A DNA stretch of 64,000 bases from assembly GCF_900168125.1 (NCBI RefSeq), contig NZ_FUZF01000005.1:124001-188000 (forward strand). Direction: 5' to 3'. The notes under the pieces were generated by a model that saw only the letters and a list, made by a program, of their open reading frames with translations, was not told the DNA's origin and searched no databases. Made by a program: the position numbers and the translations under genes. Position 1 is the stretch's first letter. The number at the start of each line of letters is the position of its first letter. Origin of the DNA: Sphingobacterium nematocida (GTDB lineage: Bacteria; Bacteroidota; Bacteroidia; Sphingobacteriales; Sphingobacteriaceae). Positions 24,785 through 32,933 of this stretch are shown piece after piece.

Positions 24785-26794
24785 ATGAAAAAGAAAAACA
24801 ATTATACACGAAGAAGCTTTATTCAAGCCTCTTTGATAACAGGATTAGGTCTTTCGTTAAATCTTTATAGTTGTACAAAATCTGTAGCCGAGCCGACAAA
24901 AGAACCTACTACACCAGATTCTGGTGGGGGGGATGATGGTAAGTTGAGTATCACAGGCGTGCTTATTGCTGCATATATAGATGCAACCAAGGGATCAGAA
25001 TATAGTATTAGCGGAAAAGGATTTGCAGCAGGTGATCAGCTCTACTTTGAATCACGGGCTAATCTGACAGCGAGCGGAAAATACACAATAACGAGTAAAA
25101 CTGTTACAGCAGATCAGATCAGTTTTGTATTCCCAATGGATATTCCTTCGGATAGTTATAGGGTGTCGGTGAAACGAGGTTCGGAGTCGTTTTTGCTGGG
25201 ATCAACTATTTTGAATCTGTATTTCAATGCTAATATTCCCGATAAAGTAGGAATGACGGTAAAAGGTGTAGTGTATGCTGCGGGTGTGGGGCTAGCTAAT
25301 GTAGTGGTGTCTGATGGTTTTGAGGTAGCAACTACGGATGCTAATGGTATTTATTACCTACCATCGGCAAAGAAGGGTAAATATGTTTTTGTATCTATCC
25401 CTGGCAACTATGAGGTGGCTGCTACGATAAATGCACCACAGTTTTTTCAACGCTTGTCTCAGCCTGCAAGCATAGTGGAGATTAAGGATTTTGAATTGAA
25501 GCCGGTTAACAATGAGAAACATGTCGTGATGGTGCTGGGGGATATGCATCTGGCCAAACGTACGGATGATCTCAATCAATTTCAGAAAGGGTTTCTTCCG
25601 GATGTAAATCAGTCGATTCAGACCTACAAGAATGCCGGTAATAAGGTCTATGCCTTAACACTAGGCGATATGACTTGGGATTCCTACTGGTACGATAATA
25701 ATTATGCATTGCCACAGTATCTCACGGAGATGAATAAGATAAATGCACCTGTGTTTAATACCATGGGAAATCATGATAATGATCCTAAGTTTTTTGAAGA
25801 TTGGGGTTCGTCCGATAAATTTCGGGATATATTAGGGCCTACATATTATTCTTTTAATCTTGGCAAGGTACACTACATCGTACTGGACAACATTGAATAC
25901 CTCAATACAAATAATGGAAGAAATTACAATACCAAGATCGTCGCAGACCAGATTGAATGGTTGAAAAAGGATCTGGCAACGATTGCAGATAAAAGCACAC
26001 CTATCGTGGTGGCCATGCATGCGCATCTCCATACAAATCCATCGCTGAATAGCAGTGGTAATGAAACTACGGGATACCGCATTTCGAACGCAGAAGATTT
26101 TGTCAATGCGCTGAATGCTTTTACTAAAGTCCATGTATTGACGGGGCATACACATATCAACTATAATGTGGAGACAGAAGCAAAGCCGAATATCATGGAG
26201 CATAATACCGCTGCGGTATGTGCGACCTGGTGGTGGACTGGAAATATCGGGTATGCGGGAAATCATATCTGTAAAGATGGTGCGCCAGGCGGGTATGGTA
26301 TCTGGGAGATGCAGGGTAGAGATTTGAAATGGAAGTACAAAGCGATTGGTGAGAACGAAGATTACCAGTTTAGAGCATATGACCTTAATCAGGTACACTT
26401 GACCAAGGAAAAATATGCGCCTGCATACAACGGTGCAGAATGGAACACCTACGCCGCTGAATATGCGAATGCGAGTACAGCCAATGAGGTGTTGATCAAT
26501 GTGTGGAATTATGATAAAAACTGGAAGGTAGAGGTGACAGAAAATGGACAGCCTTTGAAGGTGAACCGTGTGCGTATGCGGGATCCATTACATATTATTT
26601 CGTACTCTGCGCAAAGATTGAATCGGAATGCGGTACCTACGGAAGATTTTGTAACGTCTTTGACGGCCCATATGTTTAAGGTGAAGGCTTCATCGCCAAC
26701 TAGCACGTTACAGATCAGGGTTACGGATCGCTTTGGTAAGGTTTATCAGGAAAGTATGGTGCGGCCTAAAGCCTTAGGGTATTTAATGAAGTAG
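24785..26794 (+). CDS. Tat-type lipoprotein calcineurin-like metallophosphoesterase
   Basis: 669 aa. The N-terminus has a twin-arginine motif (TRRSFIQ, Arg9-Arg10) and a lipobox LYSC (Cys30), so it is probably folded and metal-loaded before export and then lipidated. An IPT/TIG-like domain (about 50-150) and a carboxypeptidase-regulatory-like domain (about 155-230) precede the phosphoesterase core with GDMHLAKR, LTLGDMTWD, NTMGNHDND, VVAMHAHLH and LTGHTHINYN, all ligands of the dinuclear metal centre. A C-terminal domain (about 520-669) matches the calcineurin-like C-terminal type. It would cleave a phosphoester at the surface or in the periplasm. Last gene of the locus. Confidence 0.88.
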   Translation: MKKKNNYTRRSFIQASLITGLGLSLNLYSCTKSVAEPTKEPTTPDSGGGDDGKLSITGVLIAAYIDATKGSEYSISGKGFAAGDQLYFESRANLTASGKYTITSKTVTADQISFVFPMDIPSDSYRVSVKRGSESFLLGSTILNLYFNANIPDKVGMTVKGVVYAAGVGLANVVVSDGFEVATTDANGIYYLPSAKKGKYVFVSIPGNYEVAATINAPQFFQRLSQPASIVEIKDFELKPVNNEKHVVMVLGDMHLAKRTDDLNQFQKGFLPDVNQSIQTYKNAGNKVYALTLGDMTWDSYWYDNNYALPQYLTEMNKINAPVFNTMGNHDNDPKFFEDWGSSDKFRDILGPTYYSFNLGKVHYIVLDNIEYLNTNNGRNYNTKIVADQIEWLKKDLATIADKSTPIVVAMHAHLHTNPSLNSSGNETTGYRISNAEDFVNALNAFTKVHVLTGHTHINYNVETEAKPNIMEHNTAAVCATWWWTGNIGYAGNHICKDGAPGGYGIWEMQGRDLKWKYKAIGENEDYQFRAYDLNQVHLTKEKYAPAYNGAEWNTYAAEYANASTANEVLINVWNYDKNWKVEVTENGQPLKVNRVRMRDPLHIISYSAQRLNRNAVPTEDFVTSLTAHMFKVKASSPTSTLQIRVTDRFGKVYQESMVRPKALGYLMK

Positions 26795-26840
26795 TCGAGT
26801 ACGTCATGTCGTAGCGTCACGATTGTCGTCGACGAGCTTC

Positions 26841-26862
26841 CGGTATCGATTTATCGGGGACC
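26841..26862. repeat. small TATCGATTTATCGGGG palindrome-type repeat
   Basis: An imperfect GATNNNATC-centred palindrome of the same small family seen at 2148-2163, 12703-12719, 34782-34813 and 34835-34866. It sits in the gap before the beta-barrel gene. Confidence 0.35.
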
Positions 26863-26929
26863 TTGTGGAGACATCTATGGGCTATCTAGACGGTGAATAT
26901 CATATTTATTGGTGTTAAATTTTTTTAGA

Positions 26930-27556
26930 ATGAAAGCTATATTAATATCATTTGTCGGGATTTTGGTGTTTGGCTTTAGCGCACAGGCACAAACTGAATT
27001 TGGTCTCAAGGCAGGAGCTAGTTTTTCGTCTTATAAATGCGCAGATTCGGAAGTGCTTGGAGAGACCAAACCTCTTACCAGTTTTTATTTAGCAGGATAC
27101 CTCGATACCCGTATTGTTTCAGGACTTTATTTTCAGCCTGAAGTGTCATTGCAAGGAAAGGGGAGCAAGCTGGTAGAGTCGGAGGTAAGAGGGGCATGGC
27201 AGATCGAACAGAAAACTAAATGGTTGGATTTTGCTTTTAACTTTTTGGGTAAAGTGCCTGTTGGGCAAATAGGAAAGGTATTTGTTGGTGCTGGGCCTTA
27301 TGTTGGATTTGCGATGGACGGGACTAACGAATATATCGAAAAAGGTACTACTACAGCCGTGATTATCTATGATGATAACGCCATGAGAAGCTTTGATTAT
27401 GGCGTCAATTTGTTGACAGGGATTAAATTTGCCAAGCGTTTTTCTGTGACAGCCAACTATCGGATGGGGATGGCTAATATTGCAGAGAGTGGCTTTAAAT
27501 GGTCGGATAATGTTAAAAACCGAGTGCTTTCTGTAGGATTAGGCGTAGCGCTGTAG
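26930..27556 (+). CDS. outer-membrane beta-barrel (porin-family) protein
   Basis: ATG 26930 gives a signal peptide MKAILISFVGILVFGFSAQAQ; the frame reaches 26909 only through a TTG. The mature part starts TEFGLKAGASFSSYK, followed by YFQPEVSLQGKGSKL, VFVGAGPYVGFAMDG, NLLTGIKFAKRFSVTANYRMG and ends NRVLSVGLGVAL, the usual alternation of the outer-membrane-beta-barrel PorT-like family. 208 aa. Convergent with the LytTR regulator gene. Function unknown. Confidence 0.85.
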   Translation: MKAILISFVGILVFGFSAQAQTEFGLKAGASFSSYKCADSEVLGETKPLTSFYLAGYLDTRIVSGLYFQPEVSLQGKGSKLVESEVRGAWQIEQKTKWLDFAFNFLGKVPVGQIGKVFVGAGPYVGFAMDGTNEYIEKGTTTAVIIYDDNAMRSFDYGVNLLTGIKFAKRFSVTANYRMGMANIAESGFKWSDNVKNRVLSVGLGVAL

Positions 27557-27632
27557 ACCGTTTAAGATTCTAGAGCAATATTAGAGCTTCTTTTATTCGA
27601 TCACGGTTCGGTTTGGATACGGGGATTTTTAC

Positions 27633-28319
27633 CTAGTTTGTCAATAGTATTGTTCCACCATCTTCTTTGAGCCAACTTTTGATAAACCTAGGGTTGATCA
27701 AGTGGCTTTGGTGTGTTCGGAGAAAACCATGGGGTGTTAAGATCTCAGTGTATTCTTTTAGTGGTTTGGATACTATTATTTTCGGCTCATTGAGCATGTG
27801 AAATATGGTGTAGGTATCGTCCGCCTCACAACGGACGATATCTACGATAGGTATATACCTGGTTTCATTTTGAAAAGATAATGCTATCTTTTTTGGTAGA
27901 TGGCTTTTTGTCCCCCATTGTTGAATTAAGAATTCGACTTGCGATTTCTGTACCAAGCTATTTATTTTTTCTTCAGCCTTTGCTACGGCTTGTTTCAGCT
28001 CATCTATATCGATGGGTTTTAAAAGATAATCTAGCGCCGCATGTTTTATCGCTTGAATTCCATACTGATTGTATGCTGTAACAAAAATCACCTGAAAGTC
28101 TATTTTATTAATATTTTGAAGTAGATCAAAGCCTGTATGACTGCCCATTTGAATATCAAGAAATAGCAGGTTGGGACGATGACGCATTATTAAATCTTCT
28201 GCTTGCTCAATTGTATTTGCTGTCCCTAATATGGTTACTTGGGGACAATACTTCCTGAGCATTGCTGTTAAATTATTGGTGTTAGCTATTTCATCGTCTA
28301 TTAATAGGGCGCGTATCAT
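27633..28319 (-). CDS. LytTR-family response regulator
   Basis: 228 aa. The receiver domain (1-120) has acidic DDE at residues 8-10 (LLIDDEIANTNN), phospho-acceptor Asp in LLFLDIQMG, Thr in VTAYNQYG and Lys in YLLKPID. The LytTR DNA-binding domain (about 140-228) has DIVRCEADDTYTIF and FLRTHQSHLINPRFI. It lies immediately after the sensor kinase (no gap between kinase stop and regulator start), the usual LytS-LytR operon. Targets unknown; the neighbouring beta-barrel gene and SusCD locus are candidates. Confidence 0.95.
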   Translation of the reverse strand: MIRALLIDDEIANTNNLTAMLRKYCPQVTILGTANTIEQAEDLIMRHRPNLLFLDIQMGSHTGFDLLQNINKIDFQVIFVTAYNQYGIQAIKHAALDYLLKPIDIDELKQAVAKAEEKINSLVQKSQVEFLIQQWGTKSHLPKKIALSFQNETRYIPIVDIVRCEADDTYTIFHMLNEPKIIVSKPLKEYTEILTPHGFLRTHQSHLINPRFIKSWLKEDGGTILLTN

Positions 28320-29930
28320 TTATAACCAGTTTTTAAAAGTTAAATATACAGATGTTCCTGTACTATTAGATACGGTCTCTATAGAAATCAGCGCTTTTTG
28401 GTGTAACTCGTTCCAAATTTGTATACGTTCATTTGTTAGTCTGATACCCAGTCCGATCGTTGTATTATATACGTCGTAACCCATACCATTATCTATTATA
28501 ATGATCAACATATCATTCTCTTTCCTATCAAAATATATCTTTATTTCCCCTCGGTCTCTCAGCTCTGCAATACCATGTTTTACCGCGTTTTCAACCAAAG
28601 GCTGTAGGAGCATAGTTGGTATTTCAATATTGTCGCCTTCTAGGTTATTCCGTTGTATTTCATATTGAAAGCCAAATCGTAACTGTTCCATCATAAGATA
28701 GTCGGCTAATAGATTCTGTTCATCCGTCAATGTGTTTGAGGCAGGACTATTTAGCACATGTCTTGTGAGACGCGCAAATTTGCTCAAATACCTATTTGCA
28801 TTATCTACATCATGGTCATTTATAAAACTCTGTATACTAGAGAGGGCATTAAAAAGAAAATGAGGATTAAGCTGCGATTGAATGGAAGCGAGTTTTGTTT
28901 CCGATATTTTTTTCTTCAAATTTTCGTCTTTAATCTTTTGCTTGTTTTTTCTTCGGATTAGGTAAAACAAGGATGCTGCAATACAAAAACAAATTACGAT
29001 TAGTATTATTGACCATAAGAAGAAGTCTTCTGTGGTATAGGTCTTCACAATGTCGACAGAAATAGTCTTACGTGAACTATACTGCTCCAGCTCTTTTTCT
29101 GAAATATGTTTTAGATCCGGTCTGATAATGATTTCATAATCACCTGAGTTCTTAAAATAATTCTTGTCTATCGAAATGTGAGGTTGATTACCCCCTCCCT
29201 TAGAAGAAATATAACTGTAGTTCCAGGACTGATCTTTGAATACTGTTTCGCCTGTTTTTTTTTCTTTTACGATTAAGGCGTATATAAAACTGTAATCATT
29301 CTTTTTAGCAGCGACTAGTATGCCTTTAGATTCCTGATCAAAAGTAACTTCAGATACATCTCTTTTCATTTCTACAGTAGACCCTTTGCCGCCATCAATA
29401 AAAAATTGTCTGCTTATAATTATAATTTCACTTTGAGAAAGTGTTTGGTTGTAAACGATCGCCGTCCCCTGCTGGGCAGGGTCTTTGCTGTTATATAGCG
29501 TTATAGAGATAACCTTATCTTGGATGTCTAAGGTTGGCAGTTTTGCCGAATACCCAAATAAGGGATGTTTAGTAAATTCTAGTTGGTCTAGACTTCCTGA
29601 TAATATATCATTTTTTAGATCGTCCATGACAACAAAGCGATAATCCTTTATGCTTGAAAGTTGCTTACAGTTTATATCGAATTGTAACCTATTCCCATTT
29701 TGGATATAGGTGAATGCTTTGTTACTTATATTAGGAAATTTATTGGCATAACTTCTGACCTTAGCCAAGGTATCGAATGAAGCACCGATACTAATTTCAG
29801 GTATATCAAGACTGCCTAAATAATAACTCCTTTTGGTATTTACAGAATAGAGCTCTGTCTGTTGGTTCGTCTGTGCAACTGTGGAGAAATAAAAGAATAA
29901 GGTGAGGAGTAAAAATGTAATTTTCTTCAT
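28320..29930 (-). CDS. LytS-type sensor histidine kinase
   Basis: 536 aa. A signal peptide (cut near TVA/QT) precedes a large periplasmic region (to about residue 298) with beta-rich, Ig-like character, then one membrane helix (FFLWSIILIVICFCIAASLF, about 300-322), a coiled linker, the His_kinase dimerisation motif NPHFLFNALSSIQSF with the phospho-accepting His, the N box LLQPLVENAVKHG and the G box DNGMGYD. The large periplasmic sensor differs from the usual 7TM or TPR forms, so it may sense a periplasmic or surface ligand. Operon with the regulator gene. Confidence 0.93.
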   Translation of the reverse strand: MKKITFLLLTLFFYFSTVAQTNQQTELYSVNTKRSYYLGSLDIPEISIGASFDTLAKVRSYANKFPNISNKAFTYIQNGNRLQFDINCKQLSSIKDYRFVVMDDLKNDILSGSLDQLEFTKHPLFGYSAKLPTLDIQDKVISITLYNSKDPAQQGTAIVYNQTLSQSEIIIISRQFFIDGGKGSTVEMKRDVSEVTFDQESKGILVAAKKNDYSFIYALIVKEKKTGETVFKDQSWNYSYISSKGGGNQPHISIDKNYFKNSGDYEIIIRPDLKHISEKELEQYSSRKTISVDIVKTYTTEDFFLWSIILIVICFCIAASLFYLIRRKNKQKIKDENLKKKISETKLASIQSQLNPHFLFNALSSIQSFINDHDVDNANRYLSKFARLTRHVLNSPASNTLTDEQNLLADYLMMEQLRFGFQYEIQRNNLEGDNIEIPTMLLQPLVENAVKHGIAELRDRGEIKIYFDRKENDMLIIIIDNGMGYDVYNTTIGLGIRLTNERIQIWNELHQKALISIETVSNSTGTSVYLTFKNWL

Positions 29931-30206
29931 GCTTTGTAATTTGATATGACAAACCTCTAGAATTATTGTTTTTTAAAAAAAGTCAAAACAGTATTTACCT
30001 ACTGCCACTTGGTAAAAGCACGATTTCAGCCCGTAAACAAATTACTTTGACGTGCAAGCCCGCCAACTATTGTTATAGTAATTATACAAAGAATAAATTG
30101 ATGAAATAATAAAAAAGAGGCTGTTTTTAAATAGTTTATTTTTTGTTTCTTATTGTTTTGAATAATTAACGGTTTTTATATATCTTAAAGGATTATAACT
30201 GAACAT

Positions 30207-31136
30207 ATGAAATTTAAAGGTATTGTATTGGCTTCTGTGTATCTGGCTATGTCTTCCTTGGTATTCGGACAGGAAAGTACACTCAAGGTTACTTCGAAAC
30301 GCAACGACGATAAATCTGTGGATTTGCATTTTGAAAAGGATGATCCGGGTACAATGACGGTCAACCTCAAATTTAAATCAATTAGTAACTCGAGTACTCC
30401 TACGAATATTTGTAGAGCAGAGGGGTACTCTGGGACGTTGCTGACATTAAGACCTATGAATAAAGACAGTGGGATTGATCTATCATATAGCTACCGCTAT
30501 ATTAGAGGGCGTCTGATGCCTAAGTTTGATAAAACATTTGTTTACGCACTCCCTTTTAGAGCTGGTACCGAGGTCTATGCACGTGAAGCTAGTTTTTTGA
30601 GCGCGAGGTATTTTGGGAACACAACACCTGATGATTGGAAAGTTTATCATTTTTATACGACCGATCAACAAGAAGTTACTGCTTCGAGAAAAGGAGTGGT
30701 GGTCGAAATAGTCGATCGGCATGAGGATGTGATGCTCGAGGATAAGGAATATAGCTCTAGCACGAACAGTATTACGATAGAGCATAAAGATGGTACATTG
30801 TTGAAGTATGATGGATTGAGTAAAGGAAGTATTCAGGTCGAAGCGGGCGAGACCGTATTTCCTGGCCAGGTGATAGGTAGCAATGTAAAGAGAGGTAATC
30901 ATGGGTATTTTGTGAGTTTTATGCTGATGTATCTTAAGTCTGCAGAACTGGATGCGAATCAAGGAAAGAATATCACAAATTCGACTAGCTTCTATGGTTT
31001 TATAACACCACTATTTGACATAGGATCTGAAGCTGCTATCCTGACTAAGGACAAGAAGTATATGGCGTCGATCAGTCCAGATCTTATGAGCAAAGAGATG
31101 AGTAAAAAAGAACTGAAGAATTATAAAGGAAAATAA
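30207..31136 (+). CDS. degenerate M23/LytM-like exported protein
   Basis: 309 aa with signal peptide (MKFKGIVLASVYLAMSSLVFG/Q). The C-terminal half has the lysostaphin-like fold signature: VTASRKGVVVEIV, NSITIEHKDGTLLKYDGLSKGSIQV and GETVFPGQVIG. In active M23 peptidases the tyrosine-containing strand carries a catalytic or metal-binding His (Y-x-H-L); here it reads YDGL, and the final HxH is reduced to NHGYFVSF. The metal site therefore looks lost, as in EnvC/NlpD-type activators. It may bind peptidoglycan or regulate an amidase. Stand-alone gene; function not certain. Confidence 0.65.
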   Translation: MKFKGIVLASVYLAMSSLVFGQESTLKVTSKRNDDKSVDLHFEKDDPGTMTVNLKFKSISNSSTPTNICRAEGYSGTLLTLRPMNKDSGIDLSYSYRYIRGRLMPKFDKTFVYALPFRAGTEVYAREASFLSARYFGNTTPDDWKVYHFYTTDQQEVTASRKGVVVEIVDRHEDVMLEDKEYSSSTNSITIEHKDGTLLKYDGLSKGSIQVEAGETVFPGQVIGSNVKRGNHGYFVSFMLMYLKSAELDANQGKNITNSTSFYGFITPLFDIGSEAAILTKDKKYMASISPDLMSKEMSKKELKNYKGK

Positions 31137-31148
31137 GGCTTGCGTTAA

Positions 31149-31358
31149 TATCTAGACCGTGTTTCTAAGAACTTTGAAACCTTGATTATCAATAGAGGAA
31201 AAGATTCTGGAATAGTGGTGATGCCGTTAGAGGAATATAATTCCTTGATGGCAACAAATCATGAGTTGACATCTAGAAAGAATGAACAACGCTTAGATGC
31301 AGCGATTGATAAATTGAAGTATGGTACAAAGTTCAATAAAGAGATAATTGAAGATTGA
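31149..31358 (+). pseudogene. truncated YefM/Phd-type antitoxin remnant
   Basis: In frame from 31149 the sequence reads YLDRVSKNFETLIINRGK, then GIVVMPLEEYNSLMAT and a C-terminal tail ending KEIIED before TGA. This is the YefM core minus its first 15-20 residues (the MTxxTYSxFR start); a TAA lies directly upstream in frame, so no start codon is available. The tail that normally wraps the YoeB toxin is still present. A truncated toxin gene follows after one base. Confidence 0.75.
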
Positions 31359-31359
31359 C

Positions 31360-31458
31360 ATGAAATATGTTTTTGTGGATGAATCTTGGGAAGATAGAAC
31401 AAAAAAGGAGCTTTTAAAGCTCCTTTTCTTGTTTATTGATAACCTAAAAGTTTCATGA
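31360..31458 (+). pseudogene. truncated YoeB-type toxin remnant
   Basis: ATG 31360 begins MKYVFVDESWED, the exact N-terminal signature of YoeB ribonuclease toxins. After residue 12 the frame runs into RTKKELLKLLFLF, which is the speA terminator hairpin, and stops at 31458 within the speA coding end. The catalytic Glu/Arg/His part (normally to about 85 aa) is deleted. The pair is therefore a dead toxin-antitoxin module cut by a deletion whose right edge lies at the speA terminator. Confidence 0.7.
31403..31427 (-). terminator. terminator of the arginine decarboxylase gene
   Basis: 10-bp stem AAAAGGAGCT (31403-31412 / 31418-31427), 5-nt loop; on the minus strand it ends in six T, just after the stop at 31433. 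Confidence 0.75.
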
Positions 31459-32824
31459 CCTGTTTGGAGTTTTGCTCCTCACCAAACACTTCGTAGTTGA
31501 ATGTCTCGTCTCTATTTCGACGGATGATCACGTGTTTTGGAGATGGTAATAAACAGTGGTGTATACCGCCATAGCCGCTTAATACATCTTGGTAAGCTCC
31601 AGTATGGAAGAATCCAAGGTATTGTACTTTACGTGTCTTGGGCATAAACACGGAGTTCATATGAGCTTCCTGATTGTAATAATCCTGTCCGTCGCAAGTG
31701 ATACCACCTAGATTGACACGCTCGTACTCCGAATCCCAGTTGTTGATCGGTAATAGGATGTATTTTTGGTTCAATGCCCATACGTCCGGTAGGTTGGTAA
31801 TGAATGAACCATCGATCATAAACCATTTCTCACGGTCATTCTGTAACTTACGGCCTAATACTTTGTAAAGTATACCTGATGCCTCAGCCACCGTATACTT
31901 ACCAAATTCGGTAATAATATCCGGTTCCATGACCTCGTGGTGCGCACAGATCTGCTTGATGCGGTTTACGATCTCATTGACCATGTATTCGTAATCGAAG
32001 TCATGCACCAAAGAATCTTTAAATGGCATACCGCCACCGATATCCAAGGTATCTAGATCAGGGTTTACTTTTTTGAATTTACAGTATAACGTAACGTATT
32101 TCTCTAACTCATTCCAGTAGTACGGGGTATCCGAAATACCGGAGTTGATAAAGAAGTGTAACAACTTTACTTTGAAGTTGGGGTTGTCTGCGATCTTATT
32201 ATTGTAAAACTCGATAACTTCTTCAATACGGATACCTAGACGCGAAGTATAAAACTGCGAATCAGGCTGCTCTTCGGAAGCGATACGGATACCTAAAGCA
32301 CAAGGTTGATCCAATTCGATCTCATCGTCATATAGGTTAAACTCTTCCTTGTTGTCCAATACAGGGATGATGTTGGTATACCCATCATGAATCATGTCGA
32401 TGATATACTGCTTGTATTGATAGGTCTTAAAACCATTACAGATTACTGTAATGTCTTTGTTGACCGTACCGGCGCGTTCTAAAGAGTCGATCATAGGCAT
32501 ATCAAAGGCCGATGAGGTCTCCAAGTGGATGTCATTTTTAAGTGCTTCCTCTACAATATGCTTAAAGTGGGAAGATTTGGTACAGTAACAGTACTTGTAC
32601 GACCCCCTATAATCATGTTTAAGGATAGCGGTTTGAAAAAGAATCTTCGCCTGTTGAATTTTTTTGCTAATTATAGGTAGATAGGTAAACCGCAATGGAG
32701 TTCCATATGTCTCTATCATTTCCATTAAATTCAAATCATGGAAGTACAATTCGTCGTCGATTATTTCGAATCCGTCTTGCGGAAAACCAACACTTAAGTC
32801 AAGAAATTCCTGATAGCTCTGCAT
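31433..32824 (-). CDS. speA: arginine decarboxylase, PLP fold type III
   Basis: 463 aa. Bacteroidota-type biosynthetic arginine decarboxylase making agmatine for polyamine synthesis. The alanine-racemase-like barrel has the PLP Lys in YKYCYCTKSSHF, the substrate-side ETSSAFDM, the glycine-rich LDIGGGMPF for phosphate binding and ITEFGKYTVAEASG. The C-terminal beta domain includes NLGGITCDGQDYYN with the active-site Cys-Asp pair, and GFFHTGAYQD. It is shorter than the E. coli enzyme (about 650 aa), as is usual for this phylum. Divergent from argS with a 109-bp shared promoter region. Confidence 0.88.
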   Translation of the reverse strand: MQSYQEFLDLSVGFPQDGFEIIDDELYFHDLNLMEMIETYGTPLRFTYLPIISKKIQQAKILFQTAILKHDYRGSYKYCYCTKSSHFKHIVEEALKNDIHLETSSAFDMPMIDSLERAGTVNKDITVICNGFKTYQYKQYIIDMIHDGYTNIIPVLDNKEEFNLYDDEIELDQPCALGIRIASEEQPDSQFYTSRLGIRIEEVIEFYNNKIADNPNFKVKLLHFFINSGISDTPYYWNELEKYVTLYCKFKKVNPDLDTLDIGGGMPFKDSLVHDFDYEYMVNEIVNRIKQICAHHEVMEPDIITEFGKYTVAEASGILYKVLGRKLQNDREKWFMIDGSFITNLPDVWALNQKYILLPINNWDSEYERVNLGGITCDGQDYYNQEAHMNSVFMPKTRKVQYLGFFHTGAYQDVLSGYGGIHHCLLPSPKHVIIRRNRDETFNYEVFGEEQNSKQVMKLLGYQ

Positions 32825-32933
32825 TTTTTATTATTTTTGGCAAAGATATGCTTTCGTAATGAATACCTAAACACTTTGGGTGTTATTTTTATCGTTCATT
32901 ATCAATAGGATATGAATATTACATAATATTTAC

